The notes: generated from the letters alone by a model not told the origin. Shown: positions 1 to 6,345, counted from the stretch's first letter. The stretch: DNA of 8,130 bases from CAZOWM01 sp964583615 (GCA_964583615.1 CAZOWM010000074.1:1-8130), one strand, 5' to 3'. Numbers and translations are program-made.

Positions 1-104
1 TCGAAAACGGGTAAATGGAGCGACGTTCTTAACATTTAATATTGAACGGGCTTAAATAGTATTCTTAGTAAACGTATCTACATCTTAACATGGAGTAAAG
101 AATC

Positions 105-995
105 ATGCCGATGCAATCGATGAAGAATATGCTCGATGACGCACTGAACGGCGGGTATGCTGTCGGGTACTTCGAGCCGTGGGACCAGTATTCAATGGAA
201 GCAGTGATACGTTCAGCTGAAGAAAAAGGCTCGCCGGTCATAATCGGATGCGGTGGTGTCATGATGAATCAGGACTGGTTCAACTCCGGAGGAATGGAGG
301 CGCTCGCAAAGACAGCACTCGTGCTCGCCAGAAGGGCGAAGGTGCCCACAGCAGTAATTTTAAATGAAGTGCTCAGCATCAAACAGATATCTTGGGGAAT
401 CGAATACGGGTTCAATGCAGTGATGCTCGACACTTCAGACCTCCCTTTCGAGGAGAACGCCCGGGTCACCAGGCAGGTCGTGGAGCTTGCGCACAGCAGA
501 GGAGTGGACGTGGAGGCTGAGCTCGGGCATCTGCTATTTGGAGCCAGTGATTCTGATGAAGGCAGAGCTGAGCTCACCGACCCGGATGAAGCTGCTGAGT
601 TCATCGAGCGCACCGGGGCTGACGCGCTCTCTGTTTCCATCGGAAATGTGCATGTGCTTCTCGAGGGGAAGGCACAGCCGGATCTAAAGCTTCTTGCGCG
701 CATTCATGAGAAGGTAAAGGTACCTCTCGTCATTCACGGAGCAACCGGTTTTCCAGATGATGCAGTACCACGAGTGATTGAGCTCGGGGTAGCGAAGTTC
801 AATGTGGGCACTGTCCTGAAAAAGGCGTTCTGGTCAGGTATCAGTGAAGCGGTTCGTTCAACGCCGCAGAGCGCTCACCCGCAGAATGTGATCGGTTCAC
901 GGAAGTCCGGGGATCTGATTGTGCATGCCTGCGAGCGTGTGCGTGGAGAAGTTGAAAGGCTCATCGAGCTTTACATGAAGAACAGTACGCACTGA
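105..995 (+). CDS. Class II fructose-bisphosphate aldolase family protein, divergent active site
   Basis: Class II aldolases are cytoplasmic zinc enzymes that cleave ketose bisphosphates into dihydroxyacetone phosphate and an aldehyde. The 296-residue length and the TIM-barrel landmarks fit the FbaA/GatY/KbaY family: SPVII (43-47), VMLDTSDLPFEEN (106-118), VEAELG (136-141), GNVHV (180-184) with His183, VIHGATG (209-215) with His211, and NVGT (233-236). His183 and His211 match two of the zinc ligands. The usual LHLDHG strand is instead VILNEV (84-89): the catalytic Asp is Asn87 and the first zinc-binding His is Glu88. The usual N-terminal FNV is also altered, to FEPW. The fold is therefore secure but ordinary aldolase chemistry is doubtful, and it may be a paralogue with another substrate or a non-canonical metal site. 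A GGAG at 92-95 lies 9 nt before the ATG. It converges with the DUF364 gene, whose stop is 34 nt away. No sugar-phosphate genes are nearby to suggest a substrate. Confidence 0.85.
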   Translation: MPMQSMKNMLDDALNGGYAVGYFEPWDQYSMEAVIRSAEEKGSPVIIGCGGVMMNQDWFNSGGMEALAKTALVLARRAKVPTAVILNEVLSIKQISWGIEYGFNAVMLDTSDLPFEENARVTRQVVELAHSRGVDVEAELGHLLFGASDSDEGRAELTDPDEAAEFIERTGADALSVSIGNVHVLLEGKAQPDLKLLARIHEKVKVPLVIHGATGFPDDAVPRVIELGVAKFNVGTVLKKAFWSGISEAVRSTPQSAHPQNVIGSRKSGDLIVHACERVRGEVERLIELYMKNSTH

Positions 996-1029
996 AAGGC
1001 ACTGTCAGGCATTCCCGCGTAGTCTTCGT

Positions 1030-1779
1030 TTATCTCACAGGGATATTGAGTTTTTGTGCGTATTTTTTGAACTCGCGAAATCCGCCACCCTCTGCGATCG
1101 TACGAAATGCGTTTTCCGGTTCGATAACTCTGATGCCGGATAGACAGCTTACAGGCGTGTGCTGAAACGCCTCCGGGAGCATCGGAGTGGAAGGCCCGAG
1201 AATTGCGAGCTCTCTGCAGGAAGATGCGAGATCAAGCAAATGGTCTATGGTGTTGTTTATTATTGCTGTTCCAGTAATGAGTGCAACATCGCTTTCCGGG
1301 AGTGCAGATTCCACTTCCCCGGGTGGTTTCGCGCCTGGCTTCGGGATATCGTCCACTGCTGTTAACTGTACATTCATCGATTCGAGCGCCTTCATCAGCG
1401 GAAGAAAGTACCCGACCATGCACACCTGATCGCATTCCCGTATGTTCATAATGTCCAGAACATCCCCGAGTTGAACATTCTCCGGAAGCGCACGCGCTGC
1501 GCTCAGCGCGTTCACCGTCGCAAGAGAGAGTGACGAGAGAAGAAGGTCTTCTTGTCCAAGATAGGAAAGCATTTCTGAAGCTTTTCGTCCGCATAGAGGC
1601 TTTTCTGAACCGAGATCCCGTACACCACACCGGCCGCTTCTCGGAAACGTGTAGGCAACACCCATATATTTCTCGTCAAGTATCACAGAGGAGTAGATGA
1701 ACCCCACCTGCACATTTGTCAAGATGTATGACTCTGCAGCTTCAGCTGCGCTCTCTATTATCGATTGGGCGAGGTTCAT
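1030..1779 (-). CDS. DUF4213/DUF364 putative heavy-metal chelation protein
   Basis: A 249-residue cytoplasmic protein. The N-terminal half resembles DUF4213 (enolase-N-like fold) and the C-terminal half the Rossmann-like DUF364 domain. Diagnostic stretches are MVGYFLPLM (121-129), DVALITGTAIINNT (164-177), ILGPSTPMLPEAF (193-205) and a GIRV...EGGG segment (215-232) near the C terminus, all at the expected spacing. The family has a solved structure from Desulfitobacterium hafniense and has been proposed to bind metals, but no reaction is established. This copy has Cys51 and Cys63 in the N domain and Cys116/Cys120 just before the Rossmann loop; Cys120 sits where relatives more often have Gly. 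A GGAG (complement of 1789-1792) lies 9 nt before the ATG. The gene stands alone. In other genomes such genes often neighbour metal transport or cofactor genes, and none is visible here. Confidence 0.85.
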   Translation of the reverse strand: MNLAQSIIESAAEAAESYILTNVQVGFIYSSVILDEKYMGVAYTFPRSGRCGVRDLGSEKPLCGRKASEMLSYLGQEDLLLSSLSLATVNALSAARALPENVQLGDVLDIMNIRECDQVCMVGYFLPLMKALESMNVQLTAVDDIPKPGAKPPGEVESALPESDVALITGTAIINNTIDHLLDLASSCRELAILGPSTPMLPEAFQHTPVSCLSGIRVIEPENAFRTIAEGGGFREFKKYAQKLNIPVR

Positions 1780-1943
1780 GGTACCGGACTCCGTTACATA
1801 TATGTTTTTATTTTAATATACGCTCAGAAGGATTGAGGATGCGAATCTTTTTCACATAAAAGACAATGTCTGGAAATTTTCAATGATGTATATGGACGGA
1901 ACAGCATTTTTACTGTATTGTATGTTCGGGAAAAAATCCAGCC

Positions 1944-1949
1944 GAGGGG
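1944..1949 (+). promoter_or_regulatory. Ribosome binding site that fixes a GTG start
   Basis: GAGGGG directly abuts the possible TTG start at 1950 but lies 6 nt upstream of the in-frame GTG at 1956. Normal Shine-Dalgarno spacing therefore favours GTG. Confidence 0.55.
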
Positions 1950-1955
1950 TTGAAG

Positions 1956-2588
1956 GTGAGTATTAAAATCGATGCGGTGATACTGAGCTGGAAGCGGTGC
2001 TACAATCTGGAGCAAATCGTGGGAAGCTTGAAAGAGCAGAGGATTTTCGAGAATGTCTATATATGGCACAACTCCCCGAGTCAGGAAAAAATCGAAGGAG
2101 CAGTCAACATCTTCAGCGAAAAAAATTTTGATACTTACATACGTCACATTTTTGCTCTTGCCCTCGACAGCGACTATGTGTTTTTTCAGGATGATGACCT
2201 GATACTCGATGGGGACAATTCTTCTGTCATCATGAAAAACATCCGCAAATACGGCGATACTGCAGCGGTCATGGGCCCTTTTGGAAAAAAGTACCACAAG
2301 AAACAGGCCTCCGTCGTAATACTCGGAAGGATGCACATCGTCAATAGAGAATATCTCATCTATCCGCTCCTTTTTGAAAAAGAATATCGCTATAAAAGAG
2401 ACAAGACAATCGGGGATGATATCTTCCTCAATTTAAGCATCCAGCACTTCACCAAAAAAGAAAGCATCATTATTCAGGGCCTCAAGACAAAAAACCTGCC
2501 TGAAGGGGACTGCGCGAAAGCGGTCGAGAAAAGATGGTGGGAAAAAAGAAAGAGAGTGGCACGAAAGATACTCAACACCATGCCCTGA
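1956..2588 (+). CDS. Short GT-A-type glycosyltransferase-like protein
   Basis: From the GTG this is 210 residues; the TTG two codons upstream has no properly spaced ribosome binding site. Numbering below is from the TTG. The N terminus, DAVILSWKR followed by NLEQIVGSLKEQ (8-30), resembles the first nucleotide-sugar-binding strand and helix of GT-A enzymes. YVFFQDDDLIL (76-86) carries an acidic DDD triad like the metal/UDP-binding DXD motif, and IGDDIFLNL (154-162) resembles the later acidic (G/E)DD-hydrophobic motif of family 2 and exostosin-like transferases. The predicted role is transfer of a sugar from a nucleotide-sugar donor in the cytoplasm, for a glycan or surface polysaccharide. The C terminus is very basic (KRWWEKRKRVARK, 194-206), which could hold it at the membrane face. 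At 210 residues it is short for the family and may be only the catalytic core. No polysaccharide cluster surrounds it. Donor and acceptor cannot be inferred. Confidence 0.65.
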   Translation: MSIKIDAVILSWKRCYNLEQIVGSLKEQRIFENVYIWHNSPSQEKIEGAVNIFSEKNFDTYIRHIFALALDSDYVFFQDDDLILDGDNSSVIMKNIRKYGDTAAVMGPFGKKYHKKQASVVILGRMHIVNREYLIYPLLFEKEYRYKRDKTIGDDIFLNLSIQHFTKKESIIIQGLKTKNLPEGDCAKAVEKRWWEKRKRVARKILNTMP

Positions 2589-2679
2589 GTGCATCTCGAT
2601 CATTTTGTGGGCACATAGAATGATACCTGGGGTGGTAGCTATGTGTGTATCCATCTGTCCTATGGCACTGAGAATCTTC

Positions 2680-2710
2680 TTGACATTTTTCCGGATATGT
2701 CGAATAAATA
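2680..2710 (+). promoter_or_regulatory. Candidate sigma-70 promoter of the beta-barrel gene
   Basis: A perfect -35 hexamer TTGACA (2680-2685) is followed 17-19 nt later by the AT-rich AATAAATA (2703-2710), a weak -10. Transcription would begin about 25 nt before the ATG at 2742. This placement argues against longer in-frame starts such as 2643, which would lie upstream of the promoter. Confidence 0.45.
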
Positions 2711-2741
2711 TATCTTTATTTTACGATGGAGGAACGGGATA

Positions 2742-3446
2742 ATGATGAAAAAGTGGTGTGCTGTTCTGATTTTCGTGTGTATTGGGGTCATGGTTTTTTC
2801 TGGGGGCGCATTCGCGGGGAATTTCGGAGTTGGTATACGCGGAGTTGGGGGATTTGCCGGAGGGACCACAGACAGCGACGCAAAAACAGGAAAGCTCGGG
2901 TTTTCCGCAGGCGGCGGCGTGTCTCTTGAGTACTATTTTGTTAAGATACGGAAGATGCAGCTCGGTTTGTCTACGGGAGTGGAGTATGCATATTTTACAT
3001 ACAAGTCGGAAACCACATTTACTCTTCCACCAGAAACCATTTTGACTGCAGAAACAAATTATTCATATTTGACGGTGCCCTTGACGATAAAGGGTATTTT
3101 TCAGACGAAGAAGAAATATGATATATCTTTTGAAGTAGGTCCATATATAGGATTTTTTCTCGACGGAAAATCAAAAAACATTTACAATCCGGAGTCACCA
3201 CCTTTCATCGTGAACGGGGAAAGCGACCTCAACAAGGACAACACGGAGCAGACGGAGTACGGGATAAGGGCGGCTGCGAGCCTCGTAATGGACCTCGGGA
3301 AAAACCTGTTTTTCACACCGGGGGTGAAACTCGATTTCGGATTCACGGATACGTCAAAGGATGTGCCCTTGTCTCCTGTGCCGTCCTCAAAGGACACGTT
3401 CTGGAAGCTCAGCGCAGTCGCGGGAATCGTGTACACACTGTTTTGA
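2742..3446 (+). CDS. Exported outer-membrane beta-barrel protein
   Basis: A 234-residue protein starting MMKK, with GGAGG at 2728-2732, 9 nt before the ATG. An upstream in-frame ATG at 2643 is rejected because it precedes the promoter, lacks this ribosome binding site and would put the signal peptide internal. Residues 1-25 form a classic Sec signal peptide: basic MMKK, hydrophobic core and a cleavage site after AFA. The mature part is rich in Gly and aromatic residues, with alternating amphipathic strands (for example SLEYYFVKI, YLTVPLTIKGIF, FEVGPYIGFFL, GVKLDFGF), and ends in YTLF. A terminal Phe is the usual recognition signal for the Bam complex. YLTVPLTIKG (109-118) is like the motif of PorT-type outer-membrane beta-barrel domains. 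It probably forms a small 8-10-stranded barrel with loops around 85-105 and 132-162. Specific function is unknown. It looks monocistronic. Confidence 0.8.
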   Translation: MMKKWCAVLIFVCIGVMVFSGGAFAGNFGVGIRGVGGFAGGTTDSDAKTGKLGFSAGGGVSLEYYFVKIRKMQLGLSTGVEYAYFTYKSETTFTLPPETILTAETNYSYLTVPLTIKGIFQTKKKYDISFEVGPYIGFFLDGKSKNIYNPESPPFIVNGESDLNKDNTEQTEYGIRAAASLVMDLGKNLFFTPGVKLDFGFTDTSKDVPLSPVPSSKDTFWKLSAVAGIVYTLF

Positions 3447-3515
3447 CGGTTCATCGTCTCTTGGCCGAAAAACACACTTCATTGCAGTAGAACAGGCTGA
3501 ATGGAGTCGGTTTCA

Positions 3516-3803
3516 TTAAAATAGTTTTACAGAAGACATGCCACCGTCGACAGAGAAGACATGGCCCGTGTTCCACGAAGATTCATCGGAGATCAAAAAC
3601 TCAACAGCATGTGCGATGTCAGAGGGCGAGCCGTATCGTGCCGAGAAGATACACGAGTCCGTGTACGGTCTCAGGGATATGCGGAAGGTCGGCTTCTATC
3701 GTTTTTGTAACATCATATAGAGAAAAAAAGCACACCCATTTTCTCGAAGTCGGGATATCGAATTCCATTCTCATCACCAGTCTATTTTTATCAAAATTTC
3801 CAT
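3516..3803 (-). pseudogene. Short-chain dehydrogenase/reductase (FabG-like) remnant, frameshifted and internally deleted
   Basis: Read on the minus strand, the end of this stretch is an intact SDR C terminus: RYGSPSDIAHAVEFLISDE, then SWNTGHVFSVDGGMSSVKLF and a TAA at 3518-3516. Upstream, in another frame, DVTKTIEADLPHIPETVHG then LVYLLGTIRL (3714-3619) matches the early part of the fold, the NNAG-equivalent strand with its preceding DVT. Still further upstream are decayed pieces of the nucleotide-binding motif (TGDENGI, from 3781) and RLRENGCAFF (from about 3755). An intact enzyme has about 120-130 residues between the GTI strand and the RYGSP region, including the catalytic Ser and YxxxK; here the two pieces abut and overlap by a few bases. 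An ATG at 3803-3801 preceded by AGGAG may be the old start. The product cannot be an active reductase. The C-terminal half is certain; the N-terminal edge is approximate. Confidence 0.75.
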
Positions 3804-3862
3804 TGCTCCTGTGAGCTCTCCACGATATTGTAGAATAGAGGCCGCAAAAAAAATATTGTTTC

Positions 3863-3875
3863 TTGTGTCTCACAA
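3863..3875. promoter_or_regulatory. Small inverted repeat upstream of the encapsulin operon, possible operator
   Basis: TTGTG-TCT-CACAA is a perfect 5-3-5 inverted repeat about 50 nt before the EncFtn ATG. A TATTAT at 3895-3900 could be the -10 element, but I see no well-spaced -35. No convincing Fur box (alternating GATAAT-like arms) is visible. A repeat this short can arise by chance. Confidence 0.25.
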
Positions 3876-3926
3876 TTACACACCATTCGTGCACTATTAT
3901 AAATTCTGGGAGAAAGGAGTACAATA

Positions 3927-4295
3927 ATGTCAAGTTATATCGAACCGGTGGAAGAACTCGAAGGGTCGGTCCGGGACAATGTCAGGGCGCTCACCACGGT
4001 GAAGGAAGAAGTGGAGGCGGTAATCTGGTATCAACAGCGGGCGGCGGCGTGTGCAGACCAACAGTTACGGAAAGTTGTGGAGCACAACATGCTTGAGGAA
4101 ATCGAACACGCCTGTATGGCTCTTGAGTGGCTGAGAAGGAACATGGCAGGCTGGGACGAGCAGCTGAAGACCTATCTGTTCACAACCGAAGAGATTACTG
4201 AAATAGAAGAGTCGGGAGAGGGCGAAGGAAAAAGCCCGGAAGGCGGCGGAGAGGTTACCGATTTGGGAATCGGGAGCCTGAAAAAAAGGGAATAA
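3927..4295 (+). CDS. Encapsulated ferritin-like protein (EncFtn), encapsulin cargo
   Basis: This 122-residue protein is a two-helix ferritin relative that assembles into a ring of dimers and oxidises Fe(II) to Fe(III) at a ferroxidase centre formed between subunits. Helix 1 carries EEVEAVIWYQQRA (27-39) and helix 2 VEHNMLEEIEHACMALEWLR (51-70). By comparison with Rhodospirillum rubrum EncFtn, the ferroxidase ligands are Glu28, Glu58 and His61, with Tyr35 beside the site, and Glu27/Glu30 are the entry-site acids; all are present. The helical core ends near residue 88. An acidic Gly/Glu-rich linker (about 89-110) leads to TDLGIGSLKKRE (111-122), an encapsulin cargo-loading peptide that docks on the inner shell surface. 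The protein lacks the open-pored ferritin cage, so the encapsulin supplies the storage compartment. It is the first gene of a two-gene operon. GGAG at 3916-3919 lies 7 nt before the ATG. Confidence is very high from ligand pattern, tail and neighbour. Confidence 0.96.
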   Translation: MSSYIEPVEELEGSVRDNVRALTTVKEEVEAVIWYQQRAAACADQQLRKVVEHNMLEEIEHACMALEWLRRNMAGWDEQLKTYLFTTEEITEIEESGEGEGKSPEGGGEVTDLGIGSLKKRE

Positions 4296-4305
4296 ATGCA
4301 ATGAC

Positions 4306-4311
4306 AGGAGG
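4306..4311 (+). promoter_or_regulatory. Strong ribosome binding site of the shell gene
   Basis: AGGAGG, a full consensus, lies 5 nt before the encapsulin ATG and is stronger than the GGAG of the upstream cargo gene. This fits the need for many more shell subunits (60 or more) than cargo rings per compartment. Confidence 0.7.
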
Positions 4312-4316
4312 ATACT

Positions 4317-5126
4317 ATGGATATTCTGAAAAGATCACTTGCACCAATTACTGAACCCGGGTGGAACGAAATCGACGAGCAGGCGCGGCGGTTTCTTCTC
4401 CCGCTGCTCTCTGCTAGGAAGCTTGTCGATGTGGAAGGTCCGAAAGGGTGGAGTTATGCTTCGATTCCCTTCGGAAGGCTCGAAGTGCCGAAATCACAGC
4501 CGGAAAAGGGTATAGAATTCGGCGTGCATTCAGTACAGCCTCTTGTAGAGATACGCTCTCATTTTTCACTTGATATATGGGAGATCGATAACATCGTGCG
4601 GGGTGCGCTTGACATAGACTTCAGCTCACTGGAGGAAGCGGCAAAAAAGATTGCAATATTTGAGGAAAATGCAGTTTTTTACGGGTTTTCACAGGCCGAC
4701 ATCAAAGGAATAATGGAATCCTCACCCCATGCTCCCATACCTCTGAGCAGCGAGAGGGAGCAATTTCTCGACTCAGTGTCTCTTGCGATTTCCACACTGC
4801 TCGAGTCATCTGTGGAGGGTCCCTTCGGGATGGCGGTAAGCCCGGAGATTTGGCGTTATCTTTCCGGGTATTCGAAGGGATACCCATTGAGAAACCATCT
4901 CGAACATCTGCTGAACGGACCGGTGATACTGAGCCCCTTCGTGAAAGAGGCATTTTTGGTCTCCATGCGGGGAGGAGATACACAGCTCATATTAGGGCAG
5001 GATCTTTCGATCGGGTACCTTACACACGACAGTAAGGACGTTCGGCTCTATATAACAGAGTCCTTTACCTTCAGGGTGATTGATCCTACAGTTATCGTGT
5101 ACATGGAGTGGAAAAAGAAGGCTTGA
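4317..5126 (+). CDS. Encapsulin shell protein, family 1 (HK97 fold)
   Basis: A 269-residue shell protein of the linocin M18/CFP29 type. Many copies assemble into an icosahedral protein nanocompartment related to HK97 phage capsids. The match to Thermotoga maritima encapsulin runs end to end: LKRSLAPIT (4-12), RKLVDVEGPKGW (34-45), SLDIWEIDNIVRG (84-96), SSLEEAAKKIAIFEE (103-117), then RGGDTQLILGQDLSIGY (218-234) and LYITESFTF (244-252). The N-terminal helix and the GQDLSIGY region belong to the known binding surface for cargo-loading peptides. Trp88 aligns with the Trp that stacks on flavin in T. maritima, so flavin binding is possible but not shown. Residues 51-75 would be the E-loop. Length is normal for the family. 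It follows the EncFtn stop by 21 nt, so the two are surely co-transcribed and the cargo is iron-handling. Subunit number cannot be read from sequence. Confidence 0.97.
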   Translation: MDILKRSLAPITEPGWNEIDEQARRFLLPLLSARKLVDVEGPKGWSYASIPFGRLEVPKSQPEKGIEFGVHSVQPLVEIRSHFSLDIWEIDNIVRGALDIDFSSLEEAAKKIAIFEENAVFYGFSQADIKGIMESSPHAPIPLSSEREQFLDSVSLAISTLLESSVEGPFGMAVSPEIWRYLSGYSKGYPLRNHLEHLLNGPVILSPFVKEAFLVSMRGGDTQLILGQDLSIGYLTHDSKDVRLYITESFTFRVIDPTVIVYMEWKKKA

Positions 5127-5152
5127 CACGGATCCTTCTCTTCTTCCGTGTC
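5125..5152 (+). terminator. Hairpin at the end of the encapsulin operon, possible weak terminator
   Basis: GACACGGA (5125-5132) and TCCGTGTC (5145-5152) form a perfect 8-bp stem with a 12-nt loop overlapping the encapsulin stop codon. No T-run follows, so it is not a standard intrinsic terminator. It could instead protect the 3' end of the mRNA. Confidence 0.35.
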
Positions 5153-5492
5153 GGTGCCCCGGTGAAACGATGTTTTCCTGAATTGATCGTAAACGTAACG
5201 AAAGAGGGCAAAACGATCAGGCTTTTTTTCACTAGGAAGCAGGAGAATGTCCGACCCCCGCTGTATGCGGACACATTTCCTTTCCGTTTTTGAACAATAC
5301 TTTCACACAACTGTACGATATGATCGTTCCGATCGACATTCTGTGCATCCTAGGGATGGGATGTGCTGGGAGGCATTTTGCCGATATCTTTTGGGATAAT
5401 CTTGTTGAGAATATACACCTGTTCGCAGTTGAGATGTAATGATGAGAGCCGCTTTTTGCGTGATCGGCGTGCGCGTGGGTGCGGACGATAAG
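5127..5492. other. 366-bp stretch without a convincing gene
   Basis: The stretch lies between the converging encapsulin and ATPase genes. A 61-codon frame (5108-5293, +) overlaps the encapsulin end. A second frame (5236-5439, +) is open with no early start codon and reads a hydrophobic C-terminal piece including VPIDILCILGMGC. Neither has a ribosome binding site or a family I recognise, and both may be chance or a decayed gene. TGTCCG/CGGACA arms at 5248-5253 and 5268-5273 make a weak hairpin. I see no RNA gene or repeat. Confidence 0.5.
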
Positions 5493-6212
5493 CTAGTCAG
5501 AGTCAGTAAATCGTCGCCTGTTCCTGAAAAAGTCCCTGTAGAGCCTGTAGTGTCCCGTGTCCTCATACTCGATGGGCGATATGGGAGCGCTGTCAAAGCT
5601 GTACAGAGCGGCGTTGGGGCAGGCGAGGAGTATGGGTGAGTGTGTGGCAATGATGAACTGTGCGTGACCTTGAACACTCATCTTTTTCAGCACCGTGAGG
5701 AGCTCGATCTGTCTTTTTGGGGAGAGTGCGTTTTCCGGCTCATCGAGAAAGTACAGCCCACTGATTCTGTACCTGCTTTTGAAGTACGACATGTGTCCCT
5801 GACCGTGCGACTGGGTAATGAGTGATTTTCCCCCGAAATGTCTGAGGTTTTCTGTTGACACCACTCCCCATTCCTCGACGACTTCCGCAAAAGTGTTGAA
5901 AATCTCCGAAGCGAAAAAGGATCCGGGCACCGGCCCATCACTCCAGGTCACCTCAATGAATCTGTGAAGGAGTTGCTCGTATTTGTTAACCAGCATGCGG
6001 CTTCCTTCTGTACGCTCCCAGATATGAATACCGCTTTTTTTTGCAATCGCGCGAAGCAGCGTTGATTTTCCTGTGCCGTTTTCACCGACAAAGAACGTGA
6101 TCGGATTTTGGAGAGAGAGCGAACTGGTCTTGTTGAACGTCTCGATATTGAACGGGTAAACGGTTGTGAGTGGAAAGCTCTTATGAAGAAATCGAACTTC
6201 TTTCAGATGCAT
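5493..6212 (-). CDS. AAA/ABC-type predicted ATPase (COG3910-like)
   Basis: A 239-residue soluble ATPase. Walker A is GENGTGKST (43-51), after a beta strand PITFFVG. The Walker B segment is LYFLDEPENALSP (153-165), with Asp157 and the catalytic Glu158. The H-loop is ATHSPIL (189-195) with His191. A GQGH segment (137-140), preceded by Ser-His, stands where ABC proteins carry LSGGQ, so the signature is degenerate. The order and the DEPENALSP and ATHSP motifs match stand-alone predicted ATPases of the COG3910 group, distant from transporter ATPases because no membrane partner or substrate-binding gene is present. Related overcoming-lysogenization-defect (OLD) and RecF-like ATPases act in DNA maintenance or defence, but this protein lacks a Toprim or long coiled-coil domain. 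Its role is unknown. No clear Shine-Dalgarno precedes the ATG. It looks monocistronic. Confidence 0.85.
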   Translation of the reverse strand: MHLKEVRFLHKSFPLTTVYPFNIETFNKTSSLSLQNPITFFVGENGTGKSTLLRAIAKKSGIHIWERTEGSRMLVNKYEQLLHRFIEVTWSDGPVPGSFFASEIFNTFAEVVEEWGVVSTENLRHFGGKSLITQSHGQGHMSYFKSRYRISGLYFLDEPENALSPKRQIELLTVLKKMSVQGHAQFIIATHSPILLACPNAALYSFDSAPISPIEYEDTGHYRLYRDFFRNRRRFTDSD

Positions 6213-6288
6213 GGTGATGCGGCCCGCATAGGTTTCTTGATGCGTGAGATCATAATATAGCGTTCATTTTTCTGAGGTGCAAGTATTC

Positions 6289-6317
6289 TTGACTTTTGAG
6301 AGAAGAAAGGACAATTT
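6289..6317 (+). promoter_or_regulatory. Weak candidate promoter of the SYLF gene
   Basis: TTGACT (6289-6294) is a good -35 hexamer, but the best -10 at a 17-nt spacer is CAATTT (6312-6317), a poor match. The position, about 30 nt before the ATG, is reasonable. Confidence 0.25.
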
Positions 6318-6345
6318 TTACATAAAAATTCGGAATTGAAGGGAA

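Noticed and set aside
1..39. Possible tail of an upstream gene (12 open codons then TAA)
   Set aside because: Too short to recognise; the frame could be open by chance.
42..71. TTGAAC followed 18 nt later by TAGTAA as a promoter for the aldolase
   Set aside because: The -10 match is poor; noted only as the best candidate in that leader.
1232..1630. 132-codon frame within the DUF364 gene
   Set aside because: It is a same-strand shadow in another frame of a clearly conserved gene, with no family resemblance.
2643..2741. In-frame N-terminal extension of the beta-barrel protein from an ATG at 2643
   Set aside because: The promoter and ribosome binding site lie inside it and the signal peptide would become internal; the ATG at 2742 fits far better.
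3619..3933. 104-codon minus-strand frame as a real gene
   Set aside because: Its last third is the frameshifted N-terminal part of the SDR remnant; the rest is the divergent control region and reads as non-protein.
5440..5492. Hairpin after the ATPase stop as a terminator
   Set aside because: Only a 4-bp GCCG/CGGC stem and no T-run on the minus strand.
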